This document shows, piece after piece, positions 45,416-55,517 of a stretch of DNA of 64,000 nucleotides (its first letter is position 1; the number at the start of each line of letters is the position of its first letter). The stretch is from the NCBI RefSeq assembly GCF_022347565.1, contig NZ_JAKRGH010000011.1, positions 62,001 to 126,000 on the forward strand, in the 5' to 3' direction. The notes beneath the pieces are model-generated. The model saw nothing but the letters and a program-made list of their open reading frames with translations. It was not told the origin of the DNA and made no database searches. Both the position numbers and the translations under genes were made by a program. This stretch comes from Vibrio sp. Of7-15 (GTDB lineage Bacteria; Pseudomonadota; Gammaproteobacteria; Enterobacterales; Vibrionaceae).

Positions 45416-46094
45416 GGTCTTTTTCTCCCATCTGCTGAGCAATTTTTTTTAGAGCCAATCGAAGCCTTGATTTTATGGTGCCGATGGGAACGCCCAATTG
45501 CTGTGATAGTTGCTCTTGCGATAACTCTTGGTAATACATTCCTTTAACTACCACTCGCTGAGTTGCTGGTAAATTATTCACTAAAATTGATAGCTGCTTT
45601 GTCAATAAATGATCATGTTCGATCGGTGATGTTGCCTCACTTTCACTCTGCACTTGCTCTAATGGCCATATATCGTCACCGATGTTTTGCGCTGCGGTAC
45701 TTTTAAGTTTTCTGAGTTGATCGAAAGACGTATTTCTCATCACTGTATAAACCCAAGTGGTTGCCGCGCCCTTACTCACATCGTATAAATGCGCTTTTTT
45801 CCAAACATTGGCCATCGTGTCTTGAACCAATTCATTTGCCTGGCTCTCATCGTTATACTGCTTAATACCAAAATTTTTGATTTTAGGAGCAAAGAAACCA
45901 AACAATTTTGTAAAAGCATCTTTATCCTGACTTAAAGCAACCAACGAAAGCCACTGCGATAGCTTTTGAGACACAGGCTGATTTGTAAGCTGAGTAATCA
46001 AATGCTCTCCCCTCACCAATGCGGCTTTTCCCTCTTTCTGTTGCATCTGTACCTGCCCGTGCTTAAATACATATTCAGTAATACGTAAGTCCAA
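45408..46094 (-). CDS. ECF sigma factor, ChrR-regulated (ECF11-like)
   Basis: The 228-residue protein has sigma region 2 (AFTKLFGFFAPKIKNFG, with WKKAHLYDVSKGAATTWVYTVMRN, about 60-115) and region 4 (LSQQLGVPIGTIKSRLRLALKK near the end). The gene overlaps the ChrR gene downstream, the usual sigma/anti-sigma pair. It should turn on the lipid operon in response to singlet oxygen or related oxidative damage. It is distinct from the envelope-stress RpoE. Confidence 0.9.
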   Translation of the reverse strand: MDLRITEYVFKHGQVQMQQKEGKAALVRGEHLITQLTNQPVSQKLSQWLSLVALSQDKDAFTKLFGFFAPKIKNFGIKQYNDESQANELVQDTMANVWKKAHLYDVSKGAATTWVYTVMRNTSFDQLRKLKSTAAQNIGDDIWPLEQVQSESEATSPIEHDHLLTKQLSILVNNLPATQRVVVKGMYYQELSQEQLSQQLGVPIGTIKSRLRLALKKIAQQMGEKDHD

Positions 46095-46104
46095 ATGGAA
46101 AAGA

Positions 46105-46815
46105 TCACTTTATGTGTATTTTTTCGCACAAAGAACCCAATACTTGTTCAAGTTGCATAAATTCAAGCTGATAAACAAACTTCTCTTTTTCATTCAATGA
46201 AAGAGGAACAATTTCCAATAAACGAGCGTATACCCATTCAGCATAGTTAAGATAGTGCGTTTGGTATAAGCGGCTCAGTTCACGATTATTCAAAAAAACA
46301 TTTTCCAAAATTACGGCAAGTGAAGAGTGGACTTCGGTCAGGGAATGAACGTGATGACAATAAAAACTCAATGGATCATGATTACATGACCAATGAGGAA
46401 GCGTTGTTGCTGTTGCGACTAATATGCCTTTCTTCTGGGTTTGGAAGTCTGACAGCATCACCATTCTTAGTCCCAAAACATCAATGGTGAGAATACCATC
46501 GCTGCCCAGCCCAAAATCCACAATTTGAACATGCGTCCCCCATTTGGGTTCAACAATCTCTTCTTCATTTTGACGAAGGGTAATAATAAAGCCATTGCTT
46601 TTTGTGGCCTCGGTGATCATGGATAGAGCGCTCGGCTCGAAGATACGTAATCTCTGTACGCCACCAGCCAACATAAAAATGGGGAGTGGAAACACAGGAA
46701 ACTGATCACATTGAGCTTGGTCATCATTAGACTTATCACTAGTCACAGGCGTATTCTCGTTACGTTCGATAATGGTTATACGTAACAACAATTCAATTCG
46801 ATCATTTTTAAGCAC
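46105..46815 (-). CDS. LON substrate-binding-domain protein
   Basis: The 236-residue protein has the N-terminal Lon-type PUA-like domain (FPVFPLPIFMLAGGVQRLRIFEP, about residues 41-63, read in parts) but no ATPase or protease domain. It starts at GTG; an internal GTG near residue 24 is an alternative. It ends 10 bp before the sigma gene and is likely cotranscribed, suggesting a role in the stress response such as helping degrade ChrR. That role is a guess. Confidence 0.72.
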   Translation of the reverse strand: MLKNDRIELLLRITIIERNENTPVTSDKSNDDQAQCDQFPVFPLPIFMLAGGVQRLRIFEPSALSMITEATKSNGFIITLRQNEEEIVEPKWGTHVQIVDFGLGSDGILTIDVLGLRMVMLSDFQTQKKGILVATATTLPHWSCNHDPLSFYCHHVHSLTEVHSSLAVILENVFLNNRELSRLYQTHYLNYAEWVYARLLEIVPLSLNEKEKFVYQLEFMQLEQVLGSLCEKIHIK

Positions 46816-47006
46816 TATTTTCTTATTCGGCTATTTTCCACTTAGCCCTGCCACAAAATGTAAATAAATCGTTACAAAATATAAAAAATCAATAATTCGC
46901 CAAGTACTGATATCGTGACTATAAATAAAGGCGCATATAAATCTAAGATGCTAATTATAAACACAATAAACTTAATTTTATAAAAAACCGTTATCACAAG
47001 GAGTGA

Positions 47007-48527
<1,521 letters not shown>

Positions 48528-48565
48528 TAATTTACTGTCTCTATAACCACAGTAACGTGTAAATA

Positions 48566-48593
48566 AGTAGCAGCTATATCTATGGCTGCTACT
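48566..48593. terminator. Hairpin between aminopeptidase and diguanylate cyclase genes
   Basis: AGTAGCAGC and GCTGCTACT form a 9-bp stem with a 10-nt loop, in the 88-bp space between convergent genes. It probably terminates both. Confidence 0.65.
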
Positions 48594-48615
48594 TCCTTAC
48601 ACACAGTATTAAACC

Positions 48616-50292
48616 CTATTTGTCTTTTGCATGAATCACGATCGGCGTTGGGCTTTCTTCCCGCTCTTCTAAATAGTGTACCGCTCTATTGCGACCATAA
48701 TCTTTGGCTTTATATAAAGCGACATCCGCATATTTAATTAACTCGGTTTGTTCGACTCGGCTATCTGGGTACGTAGCAACTCCGATCGACACCGTCACTT
48801 TGCCTAACGATAATCCTTTTAAGCTTAAATGTAGCTCTTCGACATTGGCGCAGATGGTAGCCGACAATTCCATGGCTTGCTGTGCATTAAGCCCAGGCGC
48901 AATAATCGCCAGCTCCTCCCCGCCTAACCGGCACACCACGTCGTCTTCACCAATGGTATTGATCAATACGCCGCTGATTTCTTTCAACACATAATCGCCA
49001 GCATCGTGACCAAAATTATCGTTAAAACGTTTAAAGTGATCCAAGTCCAACATTAAAAGTGACATTGGTACACTGTCACGTTTTGCCACCATTAACAACG
49101 AGTCAATCGATTCTTCAAAGTAACGACGATTGAATAACCCCGTTAACGGATCGCTCAGCGCTTGTGATCGGAGCTTTTCTTGCAAGCTCAAATTGGCTAA
49201 CGCTAACCCCAAATGTTCAGCGACAGTAAAAGCAAGCTGTCTGGTGTCTGAATCTACGATGGTATTTTTATCACCAAAATACAGGTGCAACATGCCAATG
49301 GTATTACCATGAGCCGTCAGTGGAATACATAACGTCTGATCCTCTCCCGTTGCCGCCATGTGAGCACATGGCAAGCTGTGGTACTGATCATTGGATAAAT
49401 GGTGCTTACCACGCCTTAACGCCCAACACTCATCCGGAGAGTAACTCATGGCAGCTGGCCAGCTCTTTCCCCAGTCAAGTTTAATAGACAACTGATTTCT
49501 AGAAGCACGCATTAACGCAACACTGCCGTTTACGTGTCCTAAAATGCGCGGAATGATGTCTTCCACCACCTTTTGCGCTTCATGCAAAGAATTACATGCC
49601 GCCAGCATATTGGCCAAACGGTGCAACAATTCAATTTCAAAAGTGCGTTGTTGAATGCGCTCTTCCTGAAGCGCCTGCTCAGCCAGCACATGGTTTTCAA
49701 TACGACGATGGCTCAATACGGTTGTAATGAGTAGGATGATTACACTCAGCACCATTAAAATGACCAAAATCGACATCAACTCAGACGACATCGACACCAA
49801 TAACGTCATCGGCATCGAAAGGCGGATAACATAGGTGGTATTCTCAATTACTGTGGTTCGAGCCACATACAGCATATTCACTTGCAAGGTATTGCTATAC
49901 CGAATGTCAAAACCATAGCCACTGTCAACGGCGGCCATGATTTCGGTTCGATTTGCATGATTATCCAACGTGGATAATTCACGGTGCGATAACGAGGTAT
50001 CCCCCAACACAATTCCGTCTAGGCTAATGATTGAGATGCGCCTTTCCGTTGAAGCCTGAGATAAATGGCTCAGATAATCGGCAACGCCTTCAATATTTAA
50101 CGCTTGAAAATCAGGTTTATCTTCCTTAACTTGATAAATTACGTCCTCTAACAAACCATTTAGATAATTCTGCATGGTGTCGTTCACCCATCTTTCGATA
50201 GTCGTATTAAATACGTAAAGTCCCCCAACCATTGAAATTACTAACATGATCACCGGCAAATAATGCCACTTCTTGTCTACTTTTACGGTCAT
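48616..50292 (-). CDS. Membrane diguanylate cyclase with GAF domain
   Basis: The 558-residue protein has two membrane helices around a periplasmic region (about 35-160), a cytoplasmic GAF-like domain (about 210-375) and a GGDEF domain (about 390-545) with an intact active site reading GGEEL (about 454). It should make cyclic-di-GMP in response to a periplasmic or cytoplasmic signal. An upstream I-site (RxxD) is not obvious. It is monocistronic and faces the aminopeptidase gene. Confidence 0.93.
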   Translation of the reverse strand: MTVKVDKKWHYLPVIMLVISMVGGLYVFNTTIERWVNDTMQNYLNGLLEDVIYQVKEDKPDFQALNIEGVADYLSHLSQASTERRISIISLDGIVLGDTSLSHRELSTLDNHANRTEIMAAVDSGYGFDIRYSNTLQVNMLYVARTTVIENTTYVIRLSMPMTLLVSMSSELMSILVILMVLSVIILLITTVLSHRRIENHVLAEQALQEERIQQRTFEIELLHRLANMLAACNSLHEAQKVVEDIIPRILGHVNGSVALMRASRNQLSIKLDWGKSWPAAMSYSPDECWALRRGKHHLSNDQYHSLPCAHMAATGEDQTLCIPLTAHGNTIGMLHLYFGDKNTIVDSDTRQLAFTVAEHLGLALANLSLQEKLRSQALSDPLTGLFNRRYFEESIDSLLMVAKRDSVPMSLLMLDLDHFKRFNDNFGHDAGDYVLKEISGVLINTIGEDDVVCRLGGEELAIIAPGLNAQQAMELSATICANVEELHLSLKGLSLGKVTVSIGVATYPDSRVEQTELIKYADVALYKAKDYGRNRAVHYLEEREESPTPIVIHAKDK

Positions 50293-50804
50293 CCTGTCCT
50301 CGCAGCTATCCTAAAAAATACGGGCTTTGAAAATAATGAGAAGGATTCATTCATCTCATTCCAACACCTATTCTTATTTCCGCTTAAACACCCGGCTTTG
50401 GCTGTTGCAATTCTACGATTGTTAAACATCAAGCAAGCGATACGTCAATAAGCTAACAAATAAGTTAATAAAACTCCTTTCATATGTCGATGGATTTTGC
50501 TCAAAACTCCCACTTCGCTATCAAATATAAGATACAGCGCCCCATAAATAAGTGCATTACCAACGATCACCATCATGTTCTTCACCTGCCTCACAGCGCA
50601 AATCACCTTCAGGCGAAGCAAAGACCTACCTAAAATGTGGTTGAATACCGAAGGCAATAAGACTATCGTGCCGCCATCGGAAGAATGAGATAACGATTAG
50701 CATTGCGTTTTTAGCTACATCAGTCATCAGGACTCCACTGTTACTGCCCTTTAGGGTTTATTACTTGCTCTGGATTTACGTTCCAGCCCGCAAAAGGAAA
50801 GAAA
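50293..50804. other. Intergenic region before trhO
   Basis: These 512 bases separate the diverging cyclase and trhO genes. Short ORFs here (for example on the minus strand at 50445-50657) lack ribosome sites and family features and are not called. A small hairpin CCCTTTAGGG lies near 50750, close to the likely trhO promoter. Nothing else was recognised. Confidence 0.5.
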
Positions 50805-51791
50805 ATGTCTCAATATGTCGTATGTGCGTTGTACAAGTTTGTCAGCTTAGAAAACTTCAAAGAACTCCAAAAGCCGCTTCACTCCTTTATGGAAGAGCAC
50901 AACATTCGCGGCACCCTATTACTGGCTCATGAAGGGATTAATGGCACCGTCGCTTCTACCCGTGAAGGGATTGATGCCCTACTGGCATGGTTCAAACAAG
51001 ATGAACGTTTAGCTGATGTGGTTTATAAAGAATCTTATGACCAAGAGCAACCTTTCAACCGAACTAAGGTAAAGCTGAAAAAAGAAATCGTCACCATGGG
51101 TGTCGAAGGCATTGACCCTCTGCAAGTGGTTGGCTCATACGTAAAACCAAAAGACTGGAACGACCTAATCTCCGATCCTGAGGTCGTGGTTGTTGATACC
51201 CGTAACGATTATGAAATTGAAATTGGTACGTTTAAGCATGCGATTAACCCTAAAACAGACACGTTCCGTGAATTCCCAGAGTACGTCGAGCAAAACCTAG
51301 ATCCAGAAAAGCATAAAAAAGTCGCGATGTTTTGTACTGGCGGTATTCGCTGTGAAAAATCAACAGCCTACCTAAAAGAGCAAGGGTTTGATGAGGTGTA
51401 TCACCTTGAAGGCGGTATTCTTAAGTATTTAGAAGAAGTCCCACAAGAAGAAAGCTTATGGGAAGGTGAATGTTTTGTTTTTGACGGCCGTGTTGCCGTT
51501 GACCACCAGCTGAATAAAGGGCAATACTCCATGTGCAGTGCGTGTCGCCTTCCAATTACTGAAGCCGATATTCAGCATGAAAAATACGAGCAAGGCGTAA
51601 GCTGTGGCCGTTGTTACGATAAACACACCGAAGAGCAAAAAGCACGCTTCCGCGAACGCGAAAAACAAGTCCGATTGGCCAATGAACGCGGTGAGCAACA
51701 CGTAGGTGGTGATGCCGATAAAGTCATCGCCGCTCGCCGAGAAGAAAAGCTAAAACGTAAAGAGCAACAGCGTCAAGCCAAGCAAAAATAA
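50805..51791 (+). CDS. trhO: tRNA uridine(34) hydroxylase TrhO (rhodanese-like)
   Basis: The 328-residue protein matches the YceA/TrhO family: an N-terminal ferredoxin-like part ([13 protein letters not shown], about 44-56), a rhodanese domain with the active Cys in [14 protein letters not shown] (Cys177), and a C-terminal Cys-rich region (CSACRLP...CGRCYDKH) with a basic tail. It hydroxylates U34 of certain tRNAs with oxygen to form ho5U. It is a single gene with a strong terminator. Confidence 0.95.
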   Translation: MSQYVVCALYKFVSLENFKELQKPLHSFMEEHNIRGTLLLAHEGINGTVASTREGIDALLAWFKQDERLADVVYKESYDQEQPFNRTKVKLKKEIVTMGVEGIDPLQVVGSYVKPKDWNDLISDPEVVVVDTRNDYEIEIGTFKHAINPKTDTFREFPEYVEQNLDPEKHKKVAMFCTGGIRCEKSTAYLKEQGFDEVYHLEGGILKYLEEVPQEESLWEGECFVFDGRVAVDHQLNKGQYSMCSACRLPITEADIQHEKYEQGVSCGRCYDKHTEEQKARFREREKQVRLANERGEQHVGGDADKVIAARREEKLKRKEQQRQAKQK

Positions 51792-51823
51792 CCGCTGAAT
51801 AAACCGCTATTCATATTCATCAC

Positions 51824-51852
51824 AAAGCCTGCCAGATACATTGGCAGGCTTT
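51824..51852 (+). terminator. Rho-independent terminator of trhO
   Basis: AAAGCCTGCCA and TGGCAGGCTTT form an 11-bp stem with a 7-nt loop followed by TTAGTTTTG. It lies 33 bp past the trhO stop and may also serve the convergent PLP-enzyme gene. Confidence 0.88.
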
Positions 51853-51871
51853 TTAGTTTTGTTTATCTCGT

Positions 51872-53116
51872 TTACTTTAAAAGCGTATCTAGAGCTTCAA
51901 ATAAACGATCAATCTCCGCTTTCGTATTGTAATGCATCATGCCAATACGCAAAATCCCGCCTTTGTCGGTGATCTTGAGCGCATCCGTTAGCCTGTCGGC
52001 ATATAAATGACCACTCCAAGTATAGATTTCTTGTTCGCCTAAATGCGCTGAAACCTCTGCTGGTGAAAAATCATCAAATCGCAGAGCAAAAGTCGCGGTA
52101 CGATTTTCAACCTCTTGCATGCCATAAAGCGTCACACCTGATAGCGCTTGCAGCTTACTCAAAAAGTACTCGGTCAATGAACATTCATATTGGTGAATAT
52201 TGTCATAAGCCGATTCAAGTTGTGCCCTTAGTGTTTTCCCTTCGCCAAGAGACGCTAAGTAATCAATGGCTTGTGAAAATGCCGACAGCGCTTCAAAGTT
52301 AAGTGTGCCCGTTTCCCAACAGTTCGGCGCATACGTCGGTGCTGGCTCCACCTTATAAGGCACCAACGATTCTAGGTGCTCTTTACGGCCATACATCACC
52401 CCAAGGTGCGGGCCAAAAAACTTGTAAGCCGAGCCAGCAACAAAATCAGCACCTAGCTCTTTGACATTAACAATCTGGTGGGGCAGCAAGTGAACCGCAT
52501 CAATAAAGGCCATAGAACCATTCGCTTTGGCACGCTGAACCACAGCCTCAATATCAACCATGGTCCCTGACAGATTACTGGCGGCCGTCACCGCCACTAA
52601 GCGTGTTTTTTCATTTAACAGCTCATCCAATTTACTTAAATCAAGCTCACACGTGTCACCAATAATAGGTAAATAATGCACTTTCACACCGCGATCTTTA
52701 GCGGCCATGGCCCATGAAGATCGGTTAGAACCATGATCAATATCACTCAAAATAATTTCATCACCCGCCTGCCACGTTTGGCTAATGGCGCGGCTAAAGT
52801 GAAACACCATGGAAGTCATGTTCGCGCCGAACACAATTTCATCTTTCGATTCCGCCCCAAACAGCGTCGCCCCTTTTTCACGGCAGATATTCACAAGATC
52901 AACGGTGTCACGGCTCACGGAAAATTGACCACCAAGGTTAGAATTCCCTTGCTGAAGGTATTGAGCATACGCACCAATCACTTGTTCTGGTAACTGAGTG
53001 CCACCAGGCCCATCAAAATACACTGGACTTTGCTCATTTCTTAGCGCCATCAACGCTGGAAATTGCTGTCTCAGTTCAACAACATTGGAATCATTAAGCG
53101 GTAAAAACGAAGACAT
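51872..53116 (-). CDS. Class V PLP enzyme, cysteine-desulfurase-like but lacking the catalytic Cys
   Basis: The start is taken at 53116 (MSSFLPLND), with AAAGGAATT as ribosome site; it overlaps the dioxygenase gene by 23 bases. The fold is SufS/CsdA-like: substrate loop YFDGPGGTQLP (about 33-43), PLP-binding His (DAVHLLPH) and Schiff-base Lys in AGSAYKFFGPH. Where desulfurases carry the reactive Cys (GHxC), this reads SGHLYAD, so sulfur mobilisation is unlikely. It more likely acts on an amino acid, perhaps the product of the coupled dioxygenase. Confidence 0.82.
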   Translation of the reverse strand: MSSFLPLNDSNVVELRQQFPALMALRNEQSPVYFDGPGGTQLPEQVIGAYAQYLQQGNSNLGGQFSVSRDTVDLVNICREKGATLFGAESKDEIVFGANMTSMVFHFSRAISQTWQAGDEIILSDIDHGSNRSSWAMAAKDRGVKVHYLPIIGDTCELDLSKLDELLNEKTRLVAVTAASNLSGTMVDIEAVVQRAKANGSMAFIDAVHLLPHQIVNVKELGADFVAGSAYKFFGPHLGVMYGRKEHLESLVPYKVEPAPTYAPNCWETGTLNFEALSAFSQAIDYLASLGEGKTLRAQLESAYDNIHQYECSLTEYFLSKLQALSGVTLYGMQEVENRTATFALRFDDFSPAEVSAHLGEQEIYTWSGHLYADRLTDALKITDKGGILRIGMMHYNTKAEIDRLFEALDTLLK

Positions 53117-53726
53117 CACGAATTCCTTTTTCGTCAGATAAGTTAGATAATGTTTCTGAAATATGATGGAAATAACGAGCATCATCGAGGATCACAAACT
53201 GATTCTCTTCCAATACCGTATTTAAGTGAGGGTGTTGCTCTACAGGGGAGGCAAAAATTTGTGTAAACCCGCCTGAAATATTCTTTCTCTGTACACAAAA
53301 AATCCCGACAAAACGGTAACCATCTTGATGAATACCTTCAGGGGCAGGAGCACTGGTGATCCCGTCACTACACGTTACACGAATTTGGTGAACATCGACG
53401 ATAGATTCATCCAAATCTACTTTGGTTCTTTCAATAAATGACGCTAATAAATGCTTAAACTCAGGCGTCGCGACCATGTCATCATCCATTGGTCCAAAAT
53501 GACGCTCCACATCACCCACCACACGGTTAAATTCTGATGACTGAATGAACGAGCTATGCGGCAAACGCTCTACACCATTCTCAAAAGCTTGAAAACGAGC
53601 ATAAGAACGAAAACGATGATCACTGTCTACAAAGTCATCACACGGCAGATCATCAAAATAGCCAGCTAAGTTTTGTGCGACTTGATCCGGCGTCTGAAAA
53701 GCTTCAATCAAAAATTTATTTTGCAT
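53094..53726 (-). CDS. 2-oxoglutarate/Fe(II) dioxygenase of the amino-acid hydroxylase family (PF10014-like)
   Basis: The 210-residue protein has the iron motif HQDGYR (HxD, about residue 132) and a distal His (DDARYFHHIS, about 188). It resembles the family that contains L-isoleucine 4-hydroxylase, which hydroxylates free amino acids. Its gene is the first of a two-gene operon with the Cys-less class V PLP enzyme. The substrate is unknown. It lies divergent from histidine decarboxylase. Confidence 0.8.
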   Translation of the reverse strand: MQNKFLIEAFQTPDQVAQNLAGYFDDLPCDDFVDSDHRFRSYARFQAFENGVERLPHSSFIQSSEFNRVVGDVERHFGPMDDDMVATPEFKHLLASFIERTKVDLDESIVDVHQIRVTCSDGITSAPAPEGIHQDGYRFVGIFCVQRKNISGGFTQIFASPVEQHPHLNTVLEENQFVILDDARYFHHISETLSNLSDEKGIRDVFVFTA

Positions 53727-54213
53727 TTATTTTTCCTCATTCCATGCTGTGAAAACTGGCCGCTTAAATGTTAACACCCTGTTAACTTAAATTTATTATG
53801 CTGTAGAATTTAATATATGCAATATATGAAGCTAACTTCGACATTAGATACCAGAATTTAATCCCAAACACCTCTGAGATTAGATAATAAATCCAGATTA
53901 ATGTTAATTTTTGGTTATTTACTTCCCAATCAAGACCTAATTTAGTATTACAGACTATAAATATGAGCTAAGTCTAAGTTTTCACCACTCACTGCGTTCT
54001 TTTACTTACTGTCACTTTTAACTATTACTTTTTATTTCATAAATATTCGACCCACTTCAAAAACCAATGGAATTTCCTAAAGAAGTGTAATTTTATCCTT
54101 ACAATTCAATCACCTCTTAATTATCCGTTCACCATGGCCTTGGGTTGATGGTATCTATTTGCAAGGATTATGATTCTTGGCAAATTTATAATTGAAAGGA
54201 TGCTTTATAAGCC
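53727..54213. promoter_or_regulatory. Divergent regulatory region between dioxygenase and hdc genes
   Basis: This AT-rich 487-base stretch holds both promoters. Two exact TGTTAAC copies (53769-53775 and 53780-53786) are spaced by 11 bp, about one helical turn, each containing the palindrome GTTAAC. A direct repeat AATATATG (twice, near 53812-53828) follows. These are good operator candidates for the dioxygenase operon. No ORF is credible. Confidence 0.4.
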
Positions 54214-55359
54214 ATGCCATTATCTCAAACAGATCAAAAAACCATTGATGACTTTTACCAACAATGTAAAGGCCTGCAATACACTAACCTGGGCTACCCT
54301 GTCGCAGCTGACTTTAACTACCAAGACCTTGATAAATTTTGGCAGTTTTCGATAAACAATTGTGGGGATTGGGCCAAAGAGTCCAATTACCGCTTGAACA
54401 CATTCAAATTTGAAAAAGAAGTCATGGCCTACTTTTGTGACAAATTCCGCATTTCATTTGAAAAATCTTGGGGGTATGTCACTAATGGGGGGACAGAAGG
54501 AAACATGTATGGCTGCTATTTAGCGAGAGAACTCTTTCCTAAAGGTATTTTATATTTTTCAAAAGAAACCCACTACTCCGTTGCTAAAATTGTCCGTCTG
54601 CTTCGAATTGAACACAGAGTAATTAACAGCCAACCTAACGGCGAAATAGACTATGTGGATTTAAAAAAACAGCTCAAGTTAAATGGGCAAGCTAACCCCA
54701 TTATTTTTGCCAACATTGGCACCACCATGCATGGTGCCACCGATGACATTGCACAAATCCAACAAATCCTGACCGATCTGAATTTTAAACGCGAAGACTA
54801 CTACTTACACGCCGACGCAGCCTTTCATGGCATGATCCTCCCTTTTGTCGATCAGCCACAACCTTTTACATTTGAAGATGGCATTGACTCGGTGTCGGTA
54901 TCTGGCCATAAAATGTTGGGGGCACCAATACCTTGCGGCATCGTGTTAACCAAAAAAGCTTATGTCGAAAATATCAGTGTTGAAGTTGATTATATTGCCG
55001 CTGTCGACAAAACCATTACTGGCTCACGTAACGGCATTACCCCGTTATTTCTGTGGAAAGCCATCAAAAGTAGCTCTGAAGAAGAAAAAGAACTCAGAGT
55101 TAAACGCTGTTTAAGGTTAGCTGACTACGCTGTTGAACGCTTACAACAAAAAGGAGTGCCAGCATGGAAAAACAGCAACTCCATTACGGTCGTATTTCCA
55201 ACGCCTTCCGAGCATGTTTGGAGAAAATATGGACTGGCAAGCTCTAATAAATACACCCACCTCATTACAAGTGCGCATGTGATCGAGCATAGAGATCTTC
55301 TTGATCAACTCATTGATGACATTGCATTAGATATTTGTGAAACGGCCGAAGTGGACTAA
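54214..55359 (+). CDS. hdc: Pyridoxal-phosphate histidine decarboxylase
   Basis: The 381-residue protein matches the PLP-dependent histidine decarboxylases of Gram-negative bacteria (Morganella, Photobacterium, Vibrio anguillarum). Visible are [11 protein letters not shown] (about 89-99), HADAAFHG (PLP Asp, about 197) and the Schiff-base Lys in SVSGHKMLG (about 231). It turns histidine into histamine and CO2. No histidine/histamine antiporter lies next to it, so acid resistance is less clear than a biosynthetic or signalling role. Confidence 0.9.
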   Translation: MPLSQTDQKTIDDFYQQCKGLQYTNLGYPVAADFNYQDLDKFWQFSINNCGDWAKESNYRLNTFKFEKEVMAYFCDKFRISFEKSWGYVTNGGTEGNMYGCYLARELFPKGILYFSKETHYSVAKIVRLLRIEHRVINSQPNGEIDYVDLKKQLKLNGQANPIIFANIGTTMHGATDDIAQIQQILTDLNFKREDYYLHADAAFHGMILPFVDQPQPFTFEDGIDSVSVSGHKMLGAPIPCGIVLTKKAYVENISVEVDYIAAVDKTITGSRNGITPLFLWKAIKSSSEEEKELRVKRCLRLADYAVERLQQKGVPAWKNSNSITVVFPTPSEHVWRKYGLASSNKYTHLITSAHVIEHRDLLDQLIDDIALDICETAEVD

Positions 55360-55365
55360 AAACTA

Positions 55366-55387
55366 GCCTCCGACTCGTATCGGAGGC
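55366..55387 (+). terminator. Terminator of hdc
   Basis: GCCTCCGA and TCGGAGGC form an 8-bp perfect stem with a 6-nt loop, 7 bases after the hdc stop. The following stretch (CATTACTTTC) is only moderately T-rich. Confidence 0.7.
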
Positions 55388-55448
55388 CATTACTTTCACA
55401 TTTGCACGTAAGTTTGAATTGGCTCTGTTTTTTTGCATTTATTCACGA

Positions 55449-55478
55449 TGCGTTTTGATCACACTCAAAGCGTTGTTT
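55449..55478 (+). promoter_or_regulatory. Direct repeats resembling LytTR sites upstream of the GH18-LytTR gene
   Basis: TGCGTTTTG (55449-55457) and AGCGTTGTT (55469-55477) share xGCGTT and lie exactly 20 bp apart, two helical turns. LytTR regulators bind paired 9-bp direct repeats centred on GTT with similar spacing. The pair is 40-70 bp upstream of the GTG start, where autoregulation would act. A small stem AACCTT/AAGGTT (55480-55497) follows. Confidence 0.4.
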
Positions 55479-55517
55479 TAACCTTTACCCCAAGGTTTAA
55501 TAACAAAAAATCAATTT

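Noticed and set aside
50445-50657. 70-residue hydrophobic ORF on the minus strand
   Set aside because: No ribosome site, no family and poor codon pattern; treated as noise.
53117-53185. N-terminal extension of the class V PLP enzyme
   Set aside because: It lies within the dioxygenase gene and the ATG at 53116 has a good ribosome site and matches the family start.
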